The position numbers were made by a program, and so were the translations under genes. From Alphaproteobacteria bacterium (GTDB lineage: Bacteria; Pseudomonadota; Alphaproteobacteria; Reyranellales; Reyranellaceae): a stretch of 64,000 nt of DNA. Shown here in pieces: positions 25,805-34,258 of this stretch. The notes under the pieces are model-generated. The model saw only the letters and a list, made by a program, of their open reading frames with translations. It had not been told where the DNA came from and ran no database searches. Numbering within the stretch: the first letter of the stretch is position 1; every line of letters starts with the position of its first letter. Where the stretch lies: assembly GCA_016870115.1 (NCBI GenBank), contig VGCH01000012.1, positions 24,412-88,411 of the forward strand, read 5' to 3'.

Positions 25805-27178
25805 ATGAAGATTGCCGTGGTCGGTGCCGGCGTCGCCGGTATGGGCGCCGCCTGGTTGCTAAGCCGCCGCCACCAGGTGGTGGTGTACGAGCGCGAGGAC
25901 CGTTTCGGCGGCCACGCCTGCACGGTGGACGCGCCGACGCCGCTGGGTCCACGCGCGGTCGATGCCGGCTTCATCGTCTACAACAAGGTGAACTATCCCA
26001 ACCTGGTCGAGCTGTTCGACCATCTTGGCGTCCCGACGCAGCCCTCCGACATGTCTTTCGCCGTCAGCCTCGCGGGCGGCGGCTTCGAATATGGCAGCGG
26101 CAACGCGGCCTTCCTCGGGCAGCGCCGCAACGCGCTGCGCCCCTCATTCCTGCTCATGGCGCGCGACATCCTGCGCTTCAATCGCCTCGCGCCGCGCCTG
26201 CTCGCCCGCGCCGAGGATCTCGACTACACGATCGGCGATTTCGTGGCCGACACGCGGCTCTCCGATTCGTTCCGCGACCGATATCTGGTGCCGATGGCGG
26301 CCTGCATCTGGTCGACGCCAGCCGGCGAGATGCTGCGCTACCCCGCGCAGACCTTCGTGCGCTTCTTCAACAATCATGGTCTGCTGACCGTCGGCGACCA
26401 GCTCAAGTGGCGTACCGTGACCGGCGGCAGCCGTGCCTATGTCGAGCGGCTGGCAACGCCGCTGCGCGCACGGGCCCGGCTCGCGACGCCAGCGCGCCGC
26501 GTGCGCCGGCTCGAGGGCGGCGGCGTCGAGATCGCCGATGCGCGGGGCCAACACGACCGCTTCGACAAGGTGGTCATGGCCTGCCATGCCGACCAGGCAC
26601 TGGCGCTCCTCGATGACGCCGACGGCGCGGAGCGCGGCCTGCTCGGCCGCTTCGACTATTCGACCAACGAGGTCTGGTTGCATGCCGACGCCGCGCTGAT
26701 GCCACGACGCCGCAAGGTCTGGTCGTCCTGGAACTACGTCGCCGATCGGCCCGACCCCGCCTCGCCGGTCAGCGTCACCTACTGGATGAACCGCCTGCAG
26801 GGCATCCCCGACGCCGCGCCGCTGTTCGTGTCGGTCAATCCCGGCCGTCGGCCGACGCCACACCTCGCGCACGCGCGTTTTTCCTTCGAGCATCCGATGT
26901 ACGACGCCGCCGCGATCCGCGCGCAGCGCGGTCTGCACGCGCTGCAGGGCGTGCGCGACACGTTCTTCTGCGGCAGCTACTGCGGCTACGGCTTCCACGA
27001 GGACGCGCTGTCGGCCGGCCTCGACGTTGCCGAACAACTGGGCGTCGAGCGACCCTGGCGGCGGCCGGCGGAACACCGCCGGATCGGCGATCCGCCCCGG
27101 GTCGTGGCCGAACCGCTGCCCGGAGCGCTGCCGGTGCCGCTGCCGGGCGTCGCCCGCACGGCCGTCGAGCTGCCGTGA
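25805..27178 (+). CDS. FAD-dependent oxidoreductase (amine-oxidase fold, fatty-acid-modifying type)
   Basis: A 457-residue flavoprotein with the dinucleotide site VVGAGVAGMGAAWLLSRRH at its start, a glutamate ending the second strand (VYEREDRFGGHA) and a C-terminal FAD-closing segment (FFCGSYCGYGFHEDALSAG). Genes of this family directly precede DUF1365 and CFA-synthase-like genes in many Proteobacteria, and one such protein (UfaD of Rhodobacter sphaeroides) works on methylated fatty acids in furan fatty acid formation. The stop overlaps the DUF1365 GTG start by four bases, so the genes are translationally coupled. Function here is inferred from this arrangement. Confidence 0.85.
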   Translation: MKIAVVGAGVAGMGAAWLLSRRHQVVVYEREDRFGGHACTVDAPTPLGPRAVDAGFIVYNKVNYPNLVELFDHLGVPTQPSDMSFAVSLAGGGFEYGSGNAAFLGQRRNALRPSFLLMARDILRFNRLAPRLLARAEDLDYTIGDFVADTRLSDSFRDRYLVPMAACIWSTPAGEMLRYPAQTFVRFFNNHGLLTVGDQLKWRTVTGGSRAYVERLATPLRARARLATPARRVRRLEGGGVEIADARGQHDRFDKVVMACHADQALALLDDADGAERGLLGRFDYSTNEVWLHADAALMPRRRKVWSSWNYVADRPDPASPVSVTYWMNRLQGIPDAAPLFVSVNPGRRPTPHLAHARFSFEHPMYDAAAIRAQRGLHALQGVRDTFFCGSYCGYGFHEDALSAGLDVAEQLGVERPWRRPAEHRRIGDPPRVVAEPLPGALPVPLPGVARTAVELP

Positions 27179-27945
27179 CCGCCACGCCCCACCGCGTGCT
27201 CGATGCCACGGTGGTGCATGCCCGCACCCGGCCGCGGGCCAACGCCTTTCGCTACAAGGTGGGCTATCTGGCGCTCGATCTCGACCGGCTGTCCGAGGCC
27301 AAGGGCCGGCTGCTGAAGCTCGATCGCGCCGGCGCCCTCGCCTTCCACCGCGCCGACTATGGCGCGCGCGACGGCTCGGAGCCGGCCGCCTGGCTGCGCG
27401 GCGTGCTCGCCGAGCACGATCTCGCGCAAGCCTGCGACGGACGGCTGGTGCTGCTCACCCTGCCGCGCCTCTTGGGCTACGTCTTCAATCCGGTCAGTTT
27501 CTGGTTCGCACACGACCGCGCGGGCGCGGTGCGGGCGGTGCTTTGCGAGGTGAACAACACCTTCGGCGAGCGGCACTGCTACCTCGTGCACCATGCCGAC
27601 CGGCGGCCGATCGGACCCGCCGATTGGCTGGACGGGCGCAAGGTGTTCCATGTCTCGCCGTTCCTGCCCGTGGCCGGGGCCTACCGCTTCCGCTTCCGGC
27701 TGGACGAGGGCCGCGCCCATGTCGACGTGAACTACCACGACGAGGGCGGGCTGATGCTCGCGACCTCGGTGGGTGGTCCGCTCGGCCCGCTGGGCGACGG
27801 GGCCATCCTGCGCCGCTTCCTACTCAATCCCTTGATGACCCTCGGGGTGGTCGCCCGGATCCATTGGCAGGCCTTGAAACTTTGGCAAAAGCGGGCGAAG
27901 CTTCACCGCAAACCGGACCCGCCGCAACGCTACATCACTTCGTGA
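27175..27945 (+). CDS. DUF1365 family protein
   Basis: A 256-residue protein of the DUF1365 family starting at GTG in a GTGA overlap with the previous gene. Typical marks are VVHARTRPRANAFRYKVGY, LPRLLGYVFNPVSFWFAH, LCEVNNTFGERHCYLVHH, KVFHVSPFLPVAG and YRFRF. There is no signal peptide or catalytic signature. The family is nearly always found between the flavin oxidoreductase and a cyclopropane-fatty-acyl-phospholipid-synthase-like gene, as here, which implies a role in modifying membrane lipid acyl chains, but the reaction is not known. Confidence 0.88.
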   Translation: MTATPHRVLDATVVHARTRPRANAFRYKVGYLALDLDRLSEAKGRLLKLDRAGALAFHRADYGARDGSEPAAWLRGVLAEHDLAQACDGRLVLLTLPRLLGYVFNPVSFWFAHDRAGAVRAVLCEVNNTFGERHCYLVHHADRRPIGPADWLDGRKVFHVSPFLPVAGAYRFRFRLDEGRAHVDVNYHDEGGLMLATSVGGPLGPLGDGAILRRFLLNPLMTLGVVARIHWQALKLWQKRAKLHRKPDPPQRYITS

Positions 27946-27949
27946 TCCG

Positions 27950-29119
27950 ATGAGCATCGCCGCCCGCTTCGCGCTTCACGCGCTCCGCCGCCTGGCGGTG
28001 GGTGGGCTCGCGGTCACGCTCCCCGACGGCACGGCACGCCGCTTTGGCAGCCTGGATGGCCCGCAGGCCGCAATTTCGATCTCCGACCCGCGCTTTTTCC
28101 GCCGCGTGCTGGCCGATGGCGATATCGGGCTCGCCGAAGCTTACATGGAGGGCTGGTTCGAGACGCCCGATCTCGCGGCCCTGATCGTGCTGCTGGCGAC
28201 CAACGAGCGCGCGCTGGGCGGGATCGCGCGCGCCAATGGGCTGAAGAACCTGCTGCTGCGGTTGCTGCACCGTCGCAACGACAATTCCCGTGAGGGCTCG
28301 AAGCGCAACATCCACGCCCACTACGATCTCGGCAACGAGTTCTATGGGCTGTGGCTCGATCCCACCATGTCCTACTCGTCGGCGCTCTATGCCGACGATC
28401 CCACGCGGCCGCTTGATGCCGCGCAGATCGCCAAGTACGAGCGCATCCTCGATCGCCTGGGCGCCCGGCAGGGCGACACGGTGCTGGAGATCGGCTGCGG
28501 CTGGGGCGGCTTCGCGGAGGTGGCGGCGCGGCGCGGTCTGCGCGTGAGCGGCATCACCATCTCGAAGGAGCAGCTTGAGTTCGCGCGCGCGCGGCTCCAG
28601 CGCGCCGGGCTGGCCCACCGCGCCCAGCTCGAGTTCCGCGACTACCGCGATCTTGCGGGCCGCTACGACCATATCGTGTCGATCGAGATGATCGAGGCGG
28701 TGGGCGAGCGGTACTGGCCGGACTATTTCGCCACTCTGAAGCGCCACCTCGTGCCCGGCGGTTCGGCGGTGGTTCAGGCGATCGTGATCGCCGACGAGTT
28801 CTACGAGGGCTATCGCACGCGGCCCGATTTCATCCAGACCCACATCTTTCCCGGTGGCATGCTGCTCACGCCCCGCCACATCGCCGAGCATTGCCGACGG
28901 GCCGGGCTGGCGGTGGCCGAGCTCTACAGTTTCGGCATGGATTATGCCCGCACGCTCGATCTCTGGCTCGACCGCTTCGACCGTGTCGCGGACCAGGTGC
29001 GCGGGCTGGGCTTCGATGAGCGTTTCCGCCGTATGTGGCGCTATTATCTCGCCTATTGCTCCGCCGGCTTCGCCACCCGCCGGACGGACGTATTGCAGGC
29101 GCACTTCAGGCCTATATAA
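27950..29119 (+). CDS. Cyclopropane-fatty-acyl-phospholipid synthase family methyltransferase
   Basis: A 389-residue SAM-dependent methyltransferase acting on unsaturated acyl chains of phospholipids. The N-terminal domain (SDPRFFRRVLADGDIGLAEAYMEG) is typical of the family. The SAM site is VLEIGCGWGGFAEVAARRG, preceded by HYDLGNEFYGLWLDPTMSYS; later come SIEMIEAVGERYW and FIQTHIFPGGML. In this gene order it resembles UfaM-type methyltransferases as much as classical Cfa. It starts four bases after the DUF1365 stop and is probably the fourth gene of the unit beginning at the photolyase. Confidence 0.9.
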   Translation: MSIAARFALHALRRLAVGGLAVTLPDGTARRFGSLDGPQAAISISDPRFFRRVLADGDIGLAEAYMEGWFETPDLAALIVLLATNERALGGIARANGLKNLLLRLLHRRNDNSREGSKRNIHAHYDLGNEFYGLWLDPTMSYSSALYADDPTRPLDAAQIAKYERILDRLGARQGDTVLEIGCGWGGFAEVAARRGLRVSGITISKEQLEFARARLQRAGLAHRAQLEFRDYRDLAGRYDHIVSIEMIEAVGERYWPDYFATLKRHLVPGGSAVVQAIVIADEFYEGYRTRPDFIQTHIFPGGMLLTPRHIAEHCRRAGLAVAELYSFGMDYARTLDLWLDRFDRVADQVRGLGFDERFRRMWRYYLAYCSAGFATRRTDVLQAHFRPI

Positions 29120-29176
29120 GGGGCCGGAGTAGGCCGCTCTTCAGAGGCGCGCCGCCAGACAGGAAGGCTTCCCAGA

Positions 29177-30547
29177 GTGCACGGTCCCTCGCGCGGCGGT
29201 TCGCCCGCCGCTTCGGTCAAGCTGCCGCTCGATCGCCTCATCGCCTACTCCGCCCTGCAGTTGCCGCTCGCCATGTGCGCGCTGCCCGTGGTGCTGAATG
29301 TCAGCCACTACTACGGCGAGGTGTTGAAGCTCTCCTTCGGCGTCATGGGCGCGATCTTCATCGCCGCCCGCATCATCGACGCCATCCAGGACCCGATCCT
29401 GGGCCTCATCAGCGACCGCTTCACCCATCGCGGCCGCTGGGGTCGCATGGTGTTCGTGGGCATGATGGTGCCGTTCCTGATGGCCGGCTTCTTCATGCTG
29501 TTCGACCCGCCAGACGCCATCGTCGGCAACGGCACGATGCTGGCGGGATGGCTGTTCCTCGCACTGTTTATCGTGCATCTGGGTTATGCCGGCGTCTCGA
29601 TCAGCTACCACGCGCACGGCGCCGAGCTGAGCGACGACTATCACGAGCGCACCAAAGTCACGGTCGGCCGCGAAGTGTTCGGCCTCACCGGCATGACGCT
29701 GGCGGTCGTTTTGCCGACGTATCTCACCTCGCAGTTCGGCGAGGCGGACGGCTATGTCTGGCTCGGGATCCTGTTCCTGCCGATCGCGCTCGCGTGCGCG
29801 GTGCCTTCGCTTCTCTGGTCGCCGCCGTCGGTCAACAAGCCGGTCGTCCATGAAGGTCGCAACCCCTTCGCGCCCTTCTTTGCGCCGCTCAAGAATCGCC
29901 TGTTCCGCCGCCTGCTGCTGGTGTTCGTCGTGAACGGAGCGGCGCTGGGTGTCGCTGTCACTGTGATGCTGTTCTACGTCGAGCACGTGCTCAAGGGCGG
30001 CAAGCTGCAGGCCGGCCTGATCCTGCTGGTCTATTTCATCGCCGGCGCCGCCTCTGTGCCCTTGTGGCTGATCCTGTCGCGTCGGCTCACCAAGGCCGCT
30101 GCCTGGTTCATCGGCATGGTACTGACCGTTTTTGCCATGGGTATGGCGGTGTTCGTGGGTGCCGGTGACTTCTACTGGTTCCTCGGGATTTCGGTCGTGA
30201 CCGGGCTCGGCATTGGCGCCGACTATGGCCTTCCGCCCTCGATCCTCGCTGACGTGATCGACAGCGAGGAAGGCGGCGACACACGTGGCAAGACGGGCAC
30301 CTATTTCGGCCTCTGGGCGCTCGCCACCAAGCTCGCGACGGCGATCGGCGCGGCGGGCTCGCTGCCCGTGGCCGCGTGGCTGGGTTTCAACCCCGCCAAG
30401 GGCCAGTACGACACGGACGCGCTGGTGATCGTCTATATTGTCGTTCCGGTCTGCATCAAGATCGCGGCCGCCATCCTGATCTGGTTCATCAAGATCGAGG
30501 CCACACGCGACTCCGTCCGCGTCGAACTCGGCGCCCGCCGCGTCTGA
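29177..30547 (+). CDS. MFS transporter of the glycoside-pentoside-hexuronide (MelB-like) type
   Basis: A 456-residue membrane protein with about twelve hydrophobic segments. It starts at GTG 29177, with LDRLIAYSALQLPLAM leading into the first helix. GPH-family marks are IIDAIQDPILGLISDRF followed by RGRWGRMV, and ADVIDSEEGGDTRGKTGTYFG in the second half, which is close to the family signature. Such proteins usually import sugars with sodium or protons; members next to lipid genes may carry other solutes, as MFSD2A does for lysophospholipids in animals. It sits 57 bases after the methyltransferase and may belong to the same operon. Confidence 0.85.
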   Translation: MHGPSRGGSPAASVKLPLDRLIAYSALQLPLAMCALPVVLNVSHYYGEVLKLSFGVMGAIFIAARIIDAIQDPILGLISDRFTHRGRWGRMVFVGMMVPFLMAGFFMLFDPPDAIVGNGTMLAGWLFLALFIVHLGYAGVSISYHAHGAELSDDYHERTKVTVGREVFGLTGMTLAVVLPTYLTSQFGEADGYVWLGILFLPIALACAVPSLLWSPPSVNKPVVHEGRNPFAPFFAPLKNRLFRRLLLVFVVNGAALGVAVTVMLFYVEHVLKGGKLQAGLILLVYFIAGAASVPLWLILSRRLTKAAAWFIGMVLTVFAMGMAVFVGAGDFYWFLGISVVTGLGIGADYGLPPSILADVIDSEEGGDTRGKTGTYFGLWALATKLATAIGAAGSLPVAAWLGFNPAKGQYDTDALVIVYIVVPVCIKIAAAILIWFIKIEATRDSVRVELGARRV

Positions 30548-30569
30548 CGGCGGCTCCCAGCCTGACCGC

Positions 30570-31655
30570 TCACGCGATGAGGTCGAGACGGGTCGGCTGG
30601 CGCAGGCCGAAGTCGCGCTCCAGCGACCAGGCGGCGCGGGCGAGGCTCGCGAAGTACGCGCGGAAATCCAACGTGTGCTTGAGGTCGCCCTCCTGGAGGT
30701 CGGCAAGCGACGGCGTCGTCCCCTGCAAGCCACCCTTCACGCCGCCGCCCATCACGAAATGCGGCGCGGCCGTGCCGTGGTCGGTGCCGCCGCTGGCATT
30801 CTGGCGCGCCCGCCGGCCGAACTCCGAGTAGGTCGCGACCAGCACGTCGTTCCATCGGCCAGCCGCGATCAGATTGCGGCGCAGCGTGGCGAGGCCCTGG
30901 CCGAGCTGACCCAGCAGTCGGTCGTGAGTCTGGAGCTGGTTGGCATGGGTGTCGAAGCTCCCGATCGCCACCTTTATGGCGCGCACCGGTGTTTGCGCCA
31001 GCACCAGCCGCGTCGCGAGATCGAGCTGGCGACCGAGTGTTCCTTTCTGGGCATACGACTCGGCTGGCGAGGCGCCTGCACTTAGCCGGTCACGCAAGCC
31101 GACCGCCGCCTGGTTCACCTCGGCTTGAATGCCCAGCACGTGACGCAACGCCGGATTGGCGCCGGCGCGCTCGCGTTCCATCGGCTTCAGCTGGCTCGCC
31201 TGGCGCAGGAAGCTCTCGGCATCCTGCATCACCACGGTGCGCAGGCCGGGACCGACCATCGGCAACGCATTGGTATCGACCACGATGCCCTCGACGCCGG
31301 GACCCGCCGGCCGGGGCACGTCTTTGAAGGCCTGCGCGATCCAGCCTTCCGACAGCGTCTGGTTGGACGCCGACGCGGTGTCCCAGATTTCGATCGAACG
31401 GAAATGCGAGCGGTTGGGATAGGGGTATCCCAGCCCCTGCACGATCGCGAGGTCCTTGGCCTGCCACGATGCCATCAGCGGCTCGAGCTTGCCGTGCAGG
31501 GCGAGACGCTCGTCGAGCGGTACGACCTGCTCGCGTGAGAGGCCGATGCCCGGCCGCAGTGTGCGATAGAGCGGGTCGGCATAGGGCACGAGCGTGTTCA
31601 GCCCGTCATTGCCGCCTTTGAGTTCCACCAGGATCAGGATGCGATCGCGCGCCAT
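30570..31655 (-). CDS. DUF1501 family protein lacking its own export signal
   Basis: A 361-residue DUF1501 protein (alkaline-phosphatase-like fold, usually Tat-exported). It opens at once with the family core RILILVELKGGNDGLNTLVPYADPLY and has NRSHFRSIEIWDTAS, KVAIGSFDTHANQ, VATYSEFGRR and GTDHGTAAPHFVMGG with likely metal-binding residues. Most relatives start with a twin-arginine signal of 30-40 residues; here ATG 31655 lies eight bases after the DUF1800 stop, leaving no room for one. Export together with the Tat-tagged DUF1800 partner is a reasonable inference. Last gene of a five-gene operon. Confidence 0.87.
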   Translation of the reverse strand: MARDRILILVELKGGNDGLNTLVPYADPLYRTLRPGIGLSREQVVPLDERLALHGKLEPLMASWQAKDLAIVQGLGYPYPNRSHFRSIEIWDTASASNQTLSEGWIAQAFKDVPRPAGPGVEGIVVDTNALPMVGPGLRTVVMQDAESFLRQASQLKPMERERAGANPALRHVLGIQAEVNQAAVGLRDRLSAGASPAESYAQKGTLGRQLDLATRLVLAQTPVRAIKVAIGSFDTHANQLQTHDRLLGQLGQGLATLRRNLIAAGRWNDVLVATYSEFGRRARQNASGGTDHGTAAPHFVMGGGVKGGLQGTTPSLADLQEGDLKHTLDFRAYFASLARAAWSLERDFGLRQPTRLDLIA

Positions 31656-31663
31656 GGTGTGGC

Positions 31664-33178
31664 TCACTTCAGCTGGTAGGCGGGATCGAGGAGGGCCTGC
31701 GCCACCGCGACGCCGGGCGCTGCCATCTCGATGTCGCCGAGCGGCGCACGCGCCAGCAGCGCCTGGACGAGCTGTGGCGGGTCGACGCCGCGCAGGCTCG
31801 GCCCCAGCCGCGCCTCGGCGCCGGCACCCCGCAGGCTGCGCCCCTCGACCGGACGCCCGTCCATCCCGGCCATGTCGCGCGGCGCCATGGCCTGCCCGTC
31901 CCGCGTCGGTCCGCGCATGCCGCCGCCCAGCCCCTCCATCACCGAGACGGTCGTCGCCTCGACGATGCGGCGCAGCTGTTGCTGGCGCAGCAGCAGCGTG
32001 TGGGTGGAGATCCACGCCGTGCCGCCCGGCCAACCCTTGACGTTGGGTGGATCGAACGGCACCTGCCCCTGCCCGCTCATCATCCGCACGAGCTGGGTCT
32101 TTTCGGGCACCGGCAGACCGAGCACGCGCACGGTGCCAACGATCAGGTCGGCCGGCGACTTGATCAGCGCGGCGCGGTTGGCCGGATCAAGGAAGGCGGG
32201 TGACGTGAAGAGCGCACGCAGGAGCGGCCGCATCTCGTAGCGGGCGCCACGCAAGACGCCGGCGAGCCGCTTCACTTCGCGCGCATCGGGCTCCAGCGAA
32301 ACGAACTCGCGCCAGAGCTTTTCGACCAACGTCTCGGCGGTGCGCGGGTGGGCAAGAAGGATATCGAGCACGGCATCGCCATCGAAGGACCCGCGCTTGC
32401 CGAGAAAGACCTTCTCGCCGCCATCGTGTTGGGCGGCGTTGAACTGGAACGCAAAGGTTTCGCGATCGATCGTGCGACCGGTGAAGGCGCGGGCGGCGGC
32501 CTTGATGTCGGACTCGCCGTAGTGGCCCTCGCCCAGGGTGAACAGCTCAAGGAGCTCACGGCCGAAATTCTCGTTGGGATTGCGCGCCACGCTGCGCACG
32601 CCGTCGAGATAGACCAGCATCGCCGGATCGCGCGCGACGGCCTTCAGCAACGTCGCGAAATTGCCGAGCGCGTGGGCACGGTACAGCTCGTTCTGGCGAT
32701 AGAGCGCCGGTACGTACCGCACCTTCTGGAAGCCGCTGGTGAAATGGTTGTGCCAGAACCAGGTCATGCGTTCGACCAGCGGCCGCTCGCTCACCAGCAT
32801 TTCGGCGACCCACCAGTTGCGCAGCTCGCGGGCCTGCTCCTGCAGCGGCCGCAAGATCTGAAGCGTGCGATCGCCCTGCCCCTTCTTGCCGGCCTCCTGC
32901 AGCTCCCGGATGCGCTCCGGCCCCTCGGTCACCCATTCGGGCACTGGCGTCGTGGCCTTGTGCGGGCGCGCGTCCAGCAGACGGTCGAGAACCGCGCCAT
33001 AGTCCATCGCCGCCGTCGCGGCGATCTCAGCCGGGGTCGGGCCCCAGGCCGTGCGCAGCAGCAGGTGCCGAGCGAGATCGCTGCCCATCGGTGCCGCCCA
33101 GGCGACGCGCGGGACCATCGCCAGCCCGCCTGACGCGGCGGCGAGCCCGACGAGATGGCGGCGGCCTATCCGACTCAT
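31664..33178 (-). CDS. DUF1800 family protein with Tat signal
   Basis: A 504-residue DUF1800 protein. The N-terminus SRIGRRHLVGLAAASGG followed by VPRVAWAA fits a twin-arginine signal. The domain shows LLLRTAWGPTPAEI, MTWFWHNHFTSG, NFGRELLELFTLG, AARAFTGRTI and FDPPNVKGWPGGTAWI, all typical. DUF1800 and DUF1501 proteins are almost always encoded as a pair and are thought to act as an exported complex, but their reaction is unknown. An insertion rich in Gly, Arg and Met (roughly residues 415-455) precedes the C-terminal end. It starts seven bases after the stop of the sensor gene. Confidence 0.88.
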   Translation of the reverse strand: MSRIGRRHLVGLAAASGGLAMVPRVAWAAPMGSDLARHLLLRTAWGPTPAEIAATAAMDYGAVLDRLLDARPHKATTPVPEWVTEGPERIRELQEAGKKGQGDRTLQILRPLQEQARELRNWWVAEMLVSERPLVERMTWFWHNHFTSGFQKVRYVPALYRQNELYRAHALGNFATLLKAVARDPAMLVYLDGVRSVARNPNENFGRELLELFTLGEGHYGESDIKAAARAFTGRTIDRETFAFQFNAAQHDGGEKVFLGKRGSFDGDAVLDILLAHPRTAETLVEKLWREFVSLEPDAREVKRLAGVLRGARYEMRPLLRALFTSPAFLDPANRAALIKSPADLIVGTVRVLGLPVPEKTQLVRMMSGQGQVPFDPPNVKGWPGGTAWISTHTLLLRQQQLRRIVEATTVSVMEGLGGGMRGPTRDGQAMAPRDMAGMDGRPVEGRSLRGAGAEARLGPSLRGVDPPQLVQALLARAPLGDIEMAAPGVAVAQALLDPAYQLK

Positions 33179-33185
33179 GCTGCAC

Positions 33186-33755
33186 CTATTGCTGCTGCGG
33201 ACGCGGCGGCGGCGAACGCTGGCCACCCGGGCCGCCCGGCCTCGGTCCGCGTGACCCCGGCCCCGGACCAAACCCCAGCAGCCGATCGGCCATGCTCGCC
33301 TGCAGGCGCTCGCGCTGGTCGTCGCGCAGGTAGCCGCTCATTTCGGAGACGACGCGCAGGTTCTCCTTCTGGGATTCCACCCGCAGCTGGGCGGAGCGTT
33401 CGAGGATGGCGTCGATCTTCTGATAGCTGGGCTGGGTTTGCTTCAGCTCGGCCACCGCCTGCTGGCGCAGTGTTGAAAGCTCGCGACCGCGCTCGCGCCG
33501 GTTGGGGCTGCGGCTGTCGGCGATCGCCAGGAAGCGCGCGCGCTGCTGCTCGTCGAGCTCGAGGTCGCGCATCATCGCTTCAAGCGGCGGCAAGGGCGGT
33601 CGCGCGCCCGGCGTCAGGTGCACACCGGCGTTCATGCCCTGCATCGGCGCGATCGTCGGCGGCTTGACCCAGGCGTTCCAGACGAAGCCCGCCAGCACGA
33701 AAGCGTTCACCGCCGCCGACAGGCCGAACAGGATCCAGGGAAGTCGCGATGTCAT
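33186..33755 (-). CDS. Membrane-anchored Spy/CnrX-like periplasmic sensor
   Basis: A 189-residue protein with one N-terminal membrane helix (residues 5-30, PWILFGLSAAVNAFVLAGFVW) and a helical periplasmic part matching the metal-resistance/Spy-CpxP-CnrX fold: PPLEAMMRDLELDEQQRARF, LRQQAVAELKQTQPSYQKID and SGYLRDDQRERLQASMAD. The last 30 residues are rich in Pro, Gly and Arg. It follows the anti-sigma gene by one base, which is the sigma/anti-sigma/sensor order of CnrH-CnrY-CnrX. Only one His and a few Met are present, so metal binding like CnrX is uncertain; it may sense something else. Confidence 0.78.
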   Translation of the reverse strand: MTSRLPWILFGLSAAVNAFVLAGFVWNAWVKPPTIAPMQGMNAGVHLTPGARPPLPPLEAMMRDLELDEQQRARFLAIADSRSPNRRERGRELSTLRQQAVAELKQTQPSYQKIDAILERSAQLRVESQKENLRVVSEMSGYLRDDQRERLQASMADRLLGFGPGPGSRGPRPGGPGGQRSPPPRPQQQ

Positions 33756-33756
33756 G

Positions 33757-34209
33757 TCAGCCTCCCTCGCCAAGAAGATCGTCGAGCGCACTCAGCGGAT
33801 CGGCAGCGAACGCCGCTCCGGCCTGGCGATCGAGCGCATAGGACGTGCCGAGACCGCCGCCCATGGTGAACCCGCCGGCCGAGAGTACGATGGCCAGCAC
33901 CGCGACACCGGCCGCCTGCACGGCCTTGCGGAAGCCGCCGAACAGGAACTCGGCCAGCAGCGAAGGCCCACGCGCTGCGGCGCGCTCCGCCTCGAAGCCG
34001 ACCAACGCCTGAGCCCGCACGACGAGCCGCTGCGGCGCCGCCGGCAGGGGTTGGCCCAGAACGAAGGCCAGGTCGCGCGCTGCGGCAGCCAACGCCGGGT
34101 CGGCCGCCATGGCGGTCTCGAGAGCCCGCGTCTCGGCCTCGGACAGCCGGCCGTCGAGCCAGGCGGCGAGCGCCTGATCGGAAACGGAGGGGGCGGACAG
34201 GGTGGTCAT
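33757..34209 (-). CDS. Putative membrane anti-sigma factor
   Basis: A 150-residue protein with a cytoplasmic N-terminal part (SDQALAAWLDGRLSEAETRA, AMAADPALAAAARDLAF), resembling the short helical zinc-less anti-sigma domain, one membrane helix at about residues 95-115 (AVQAAGVAVLAIVLSAGGF) and a short periplasmic tail. The gene begins 49 bases after the ECF sigma gene and ends one base before the sensor start. The role, holding the sigma factor at the membrane until the sensor signals, is inferred from position and layout; sequence similarity to known anti-sigma families is weak. Confidence 0.7.
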   Translation of the reverse strand: MTTLSAPSVSDQALAAWLDGRLSEAETRALETAMAADPALAAAARDLAFVLGQPLPAAPQRLVVRAQALVGFEAERAAARGPSLLAEFLFGGFRKAVQAAGVAVLAIVLSAGGFTMGGGLGTSYALDRQAGAAFAADPLSALDDLLGEGG

Positions 34210-34258
34210 GGAAAGCTCCTGAATTTCATACGTAACTTGGGGCCGGGTCATCCCCGCT

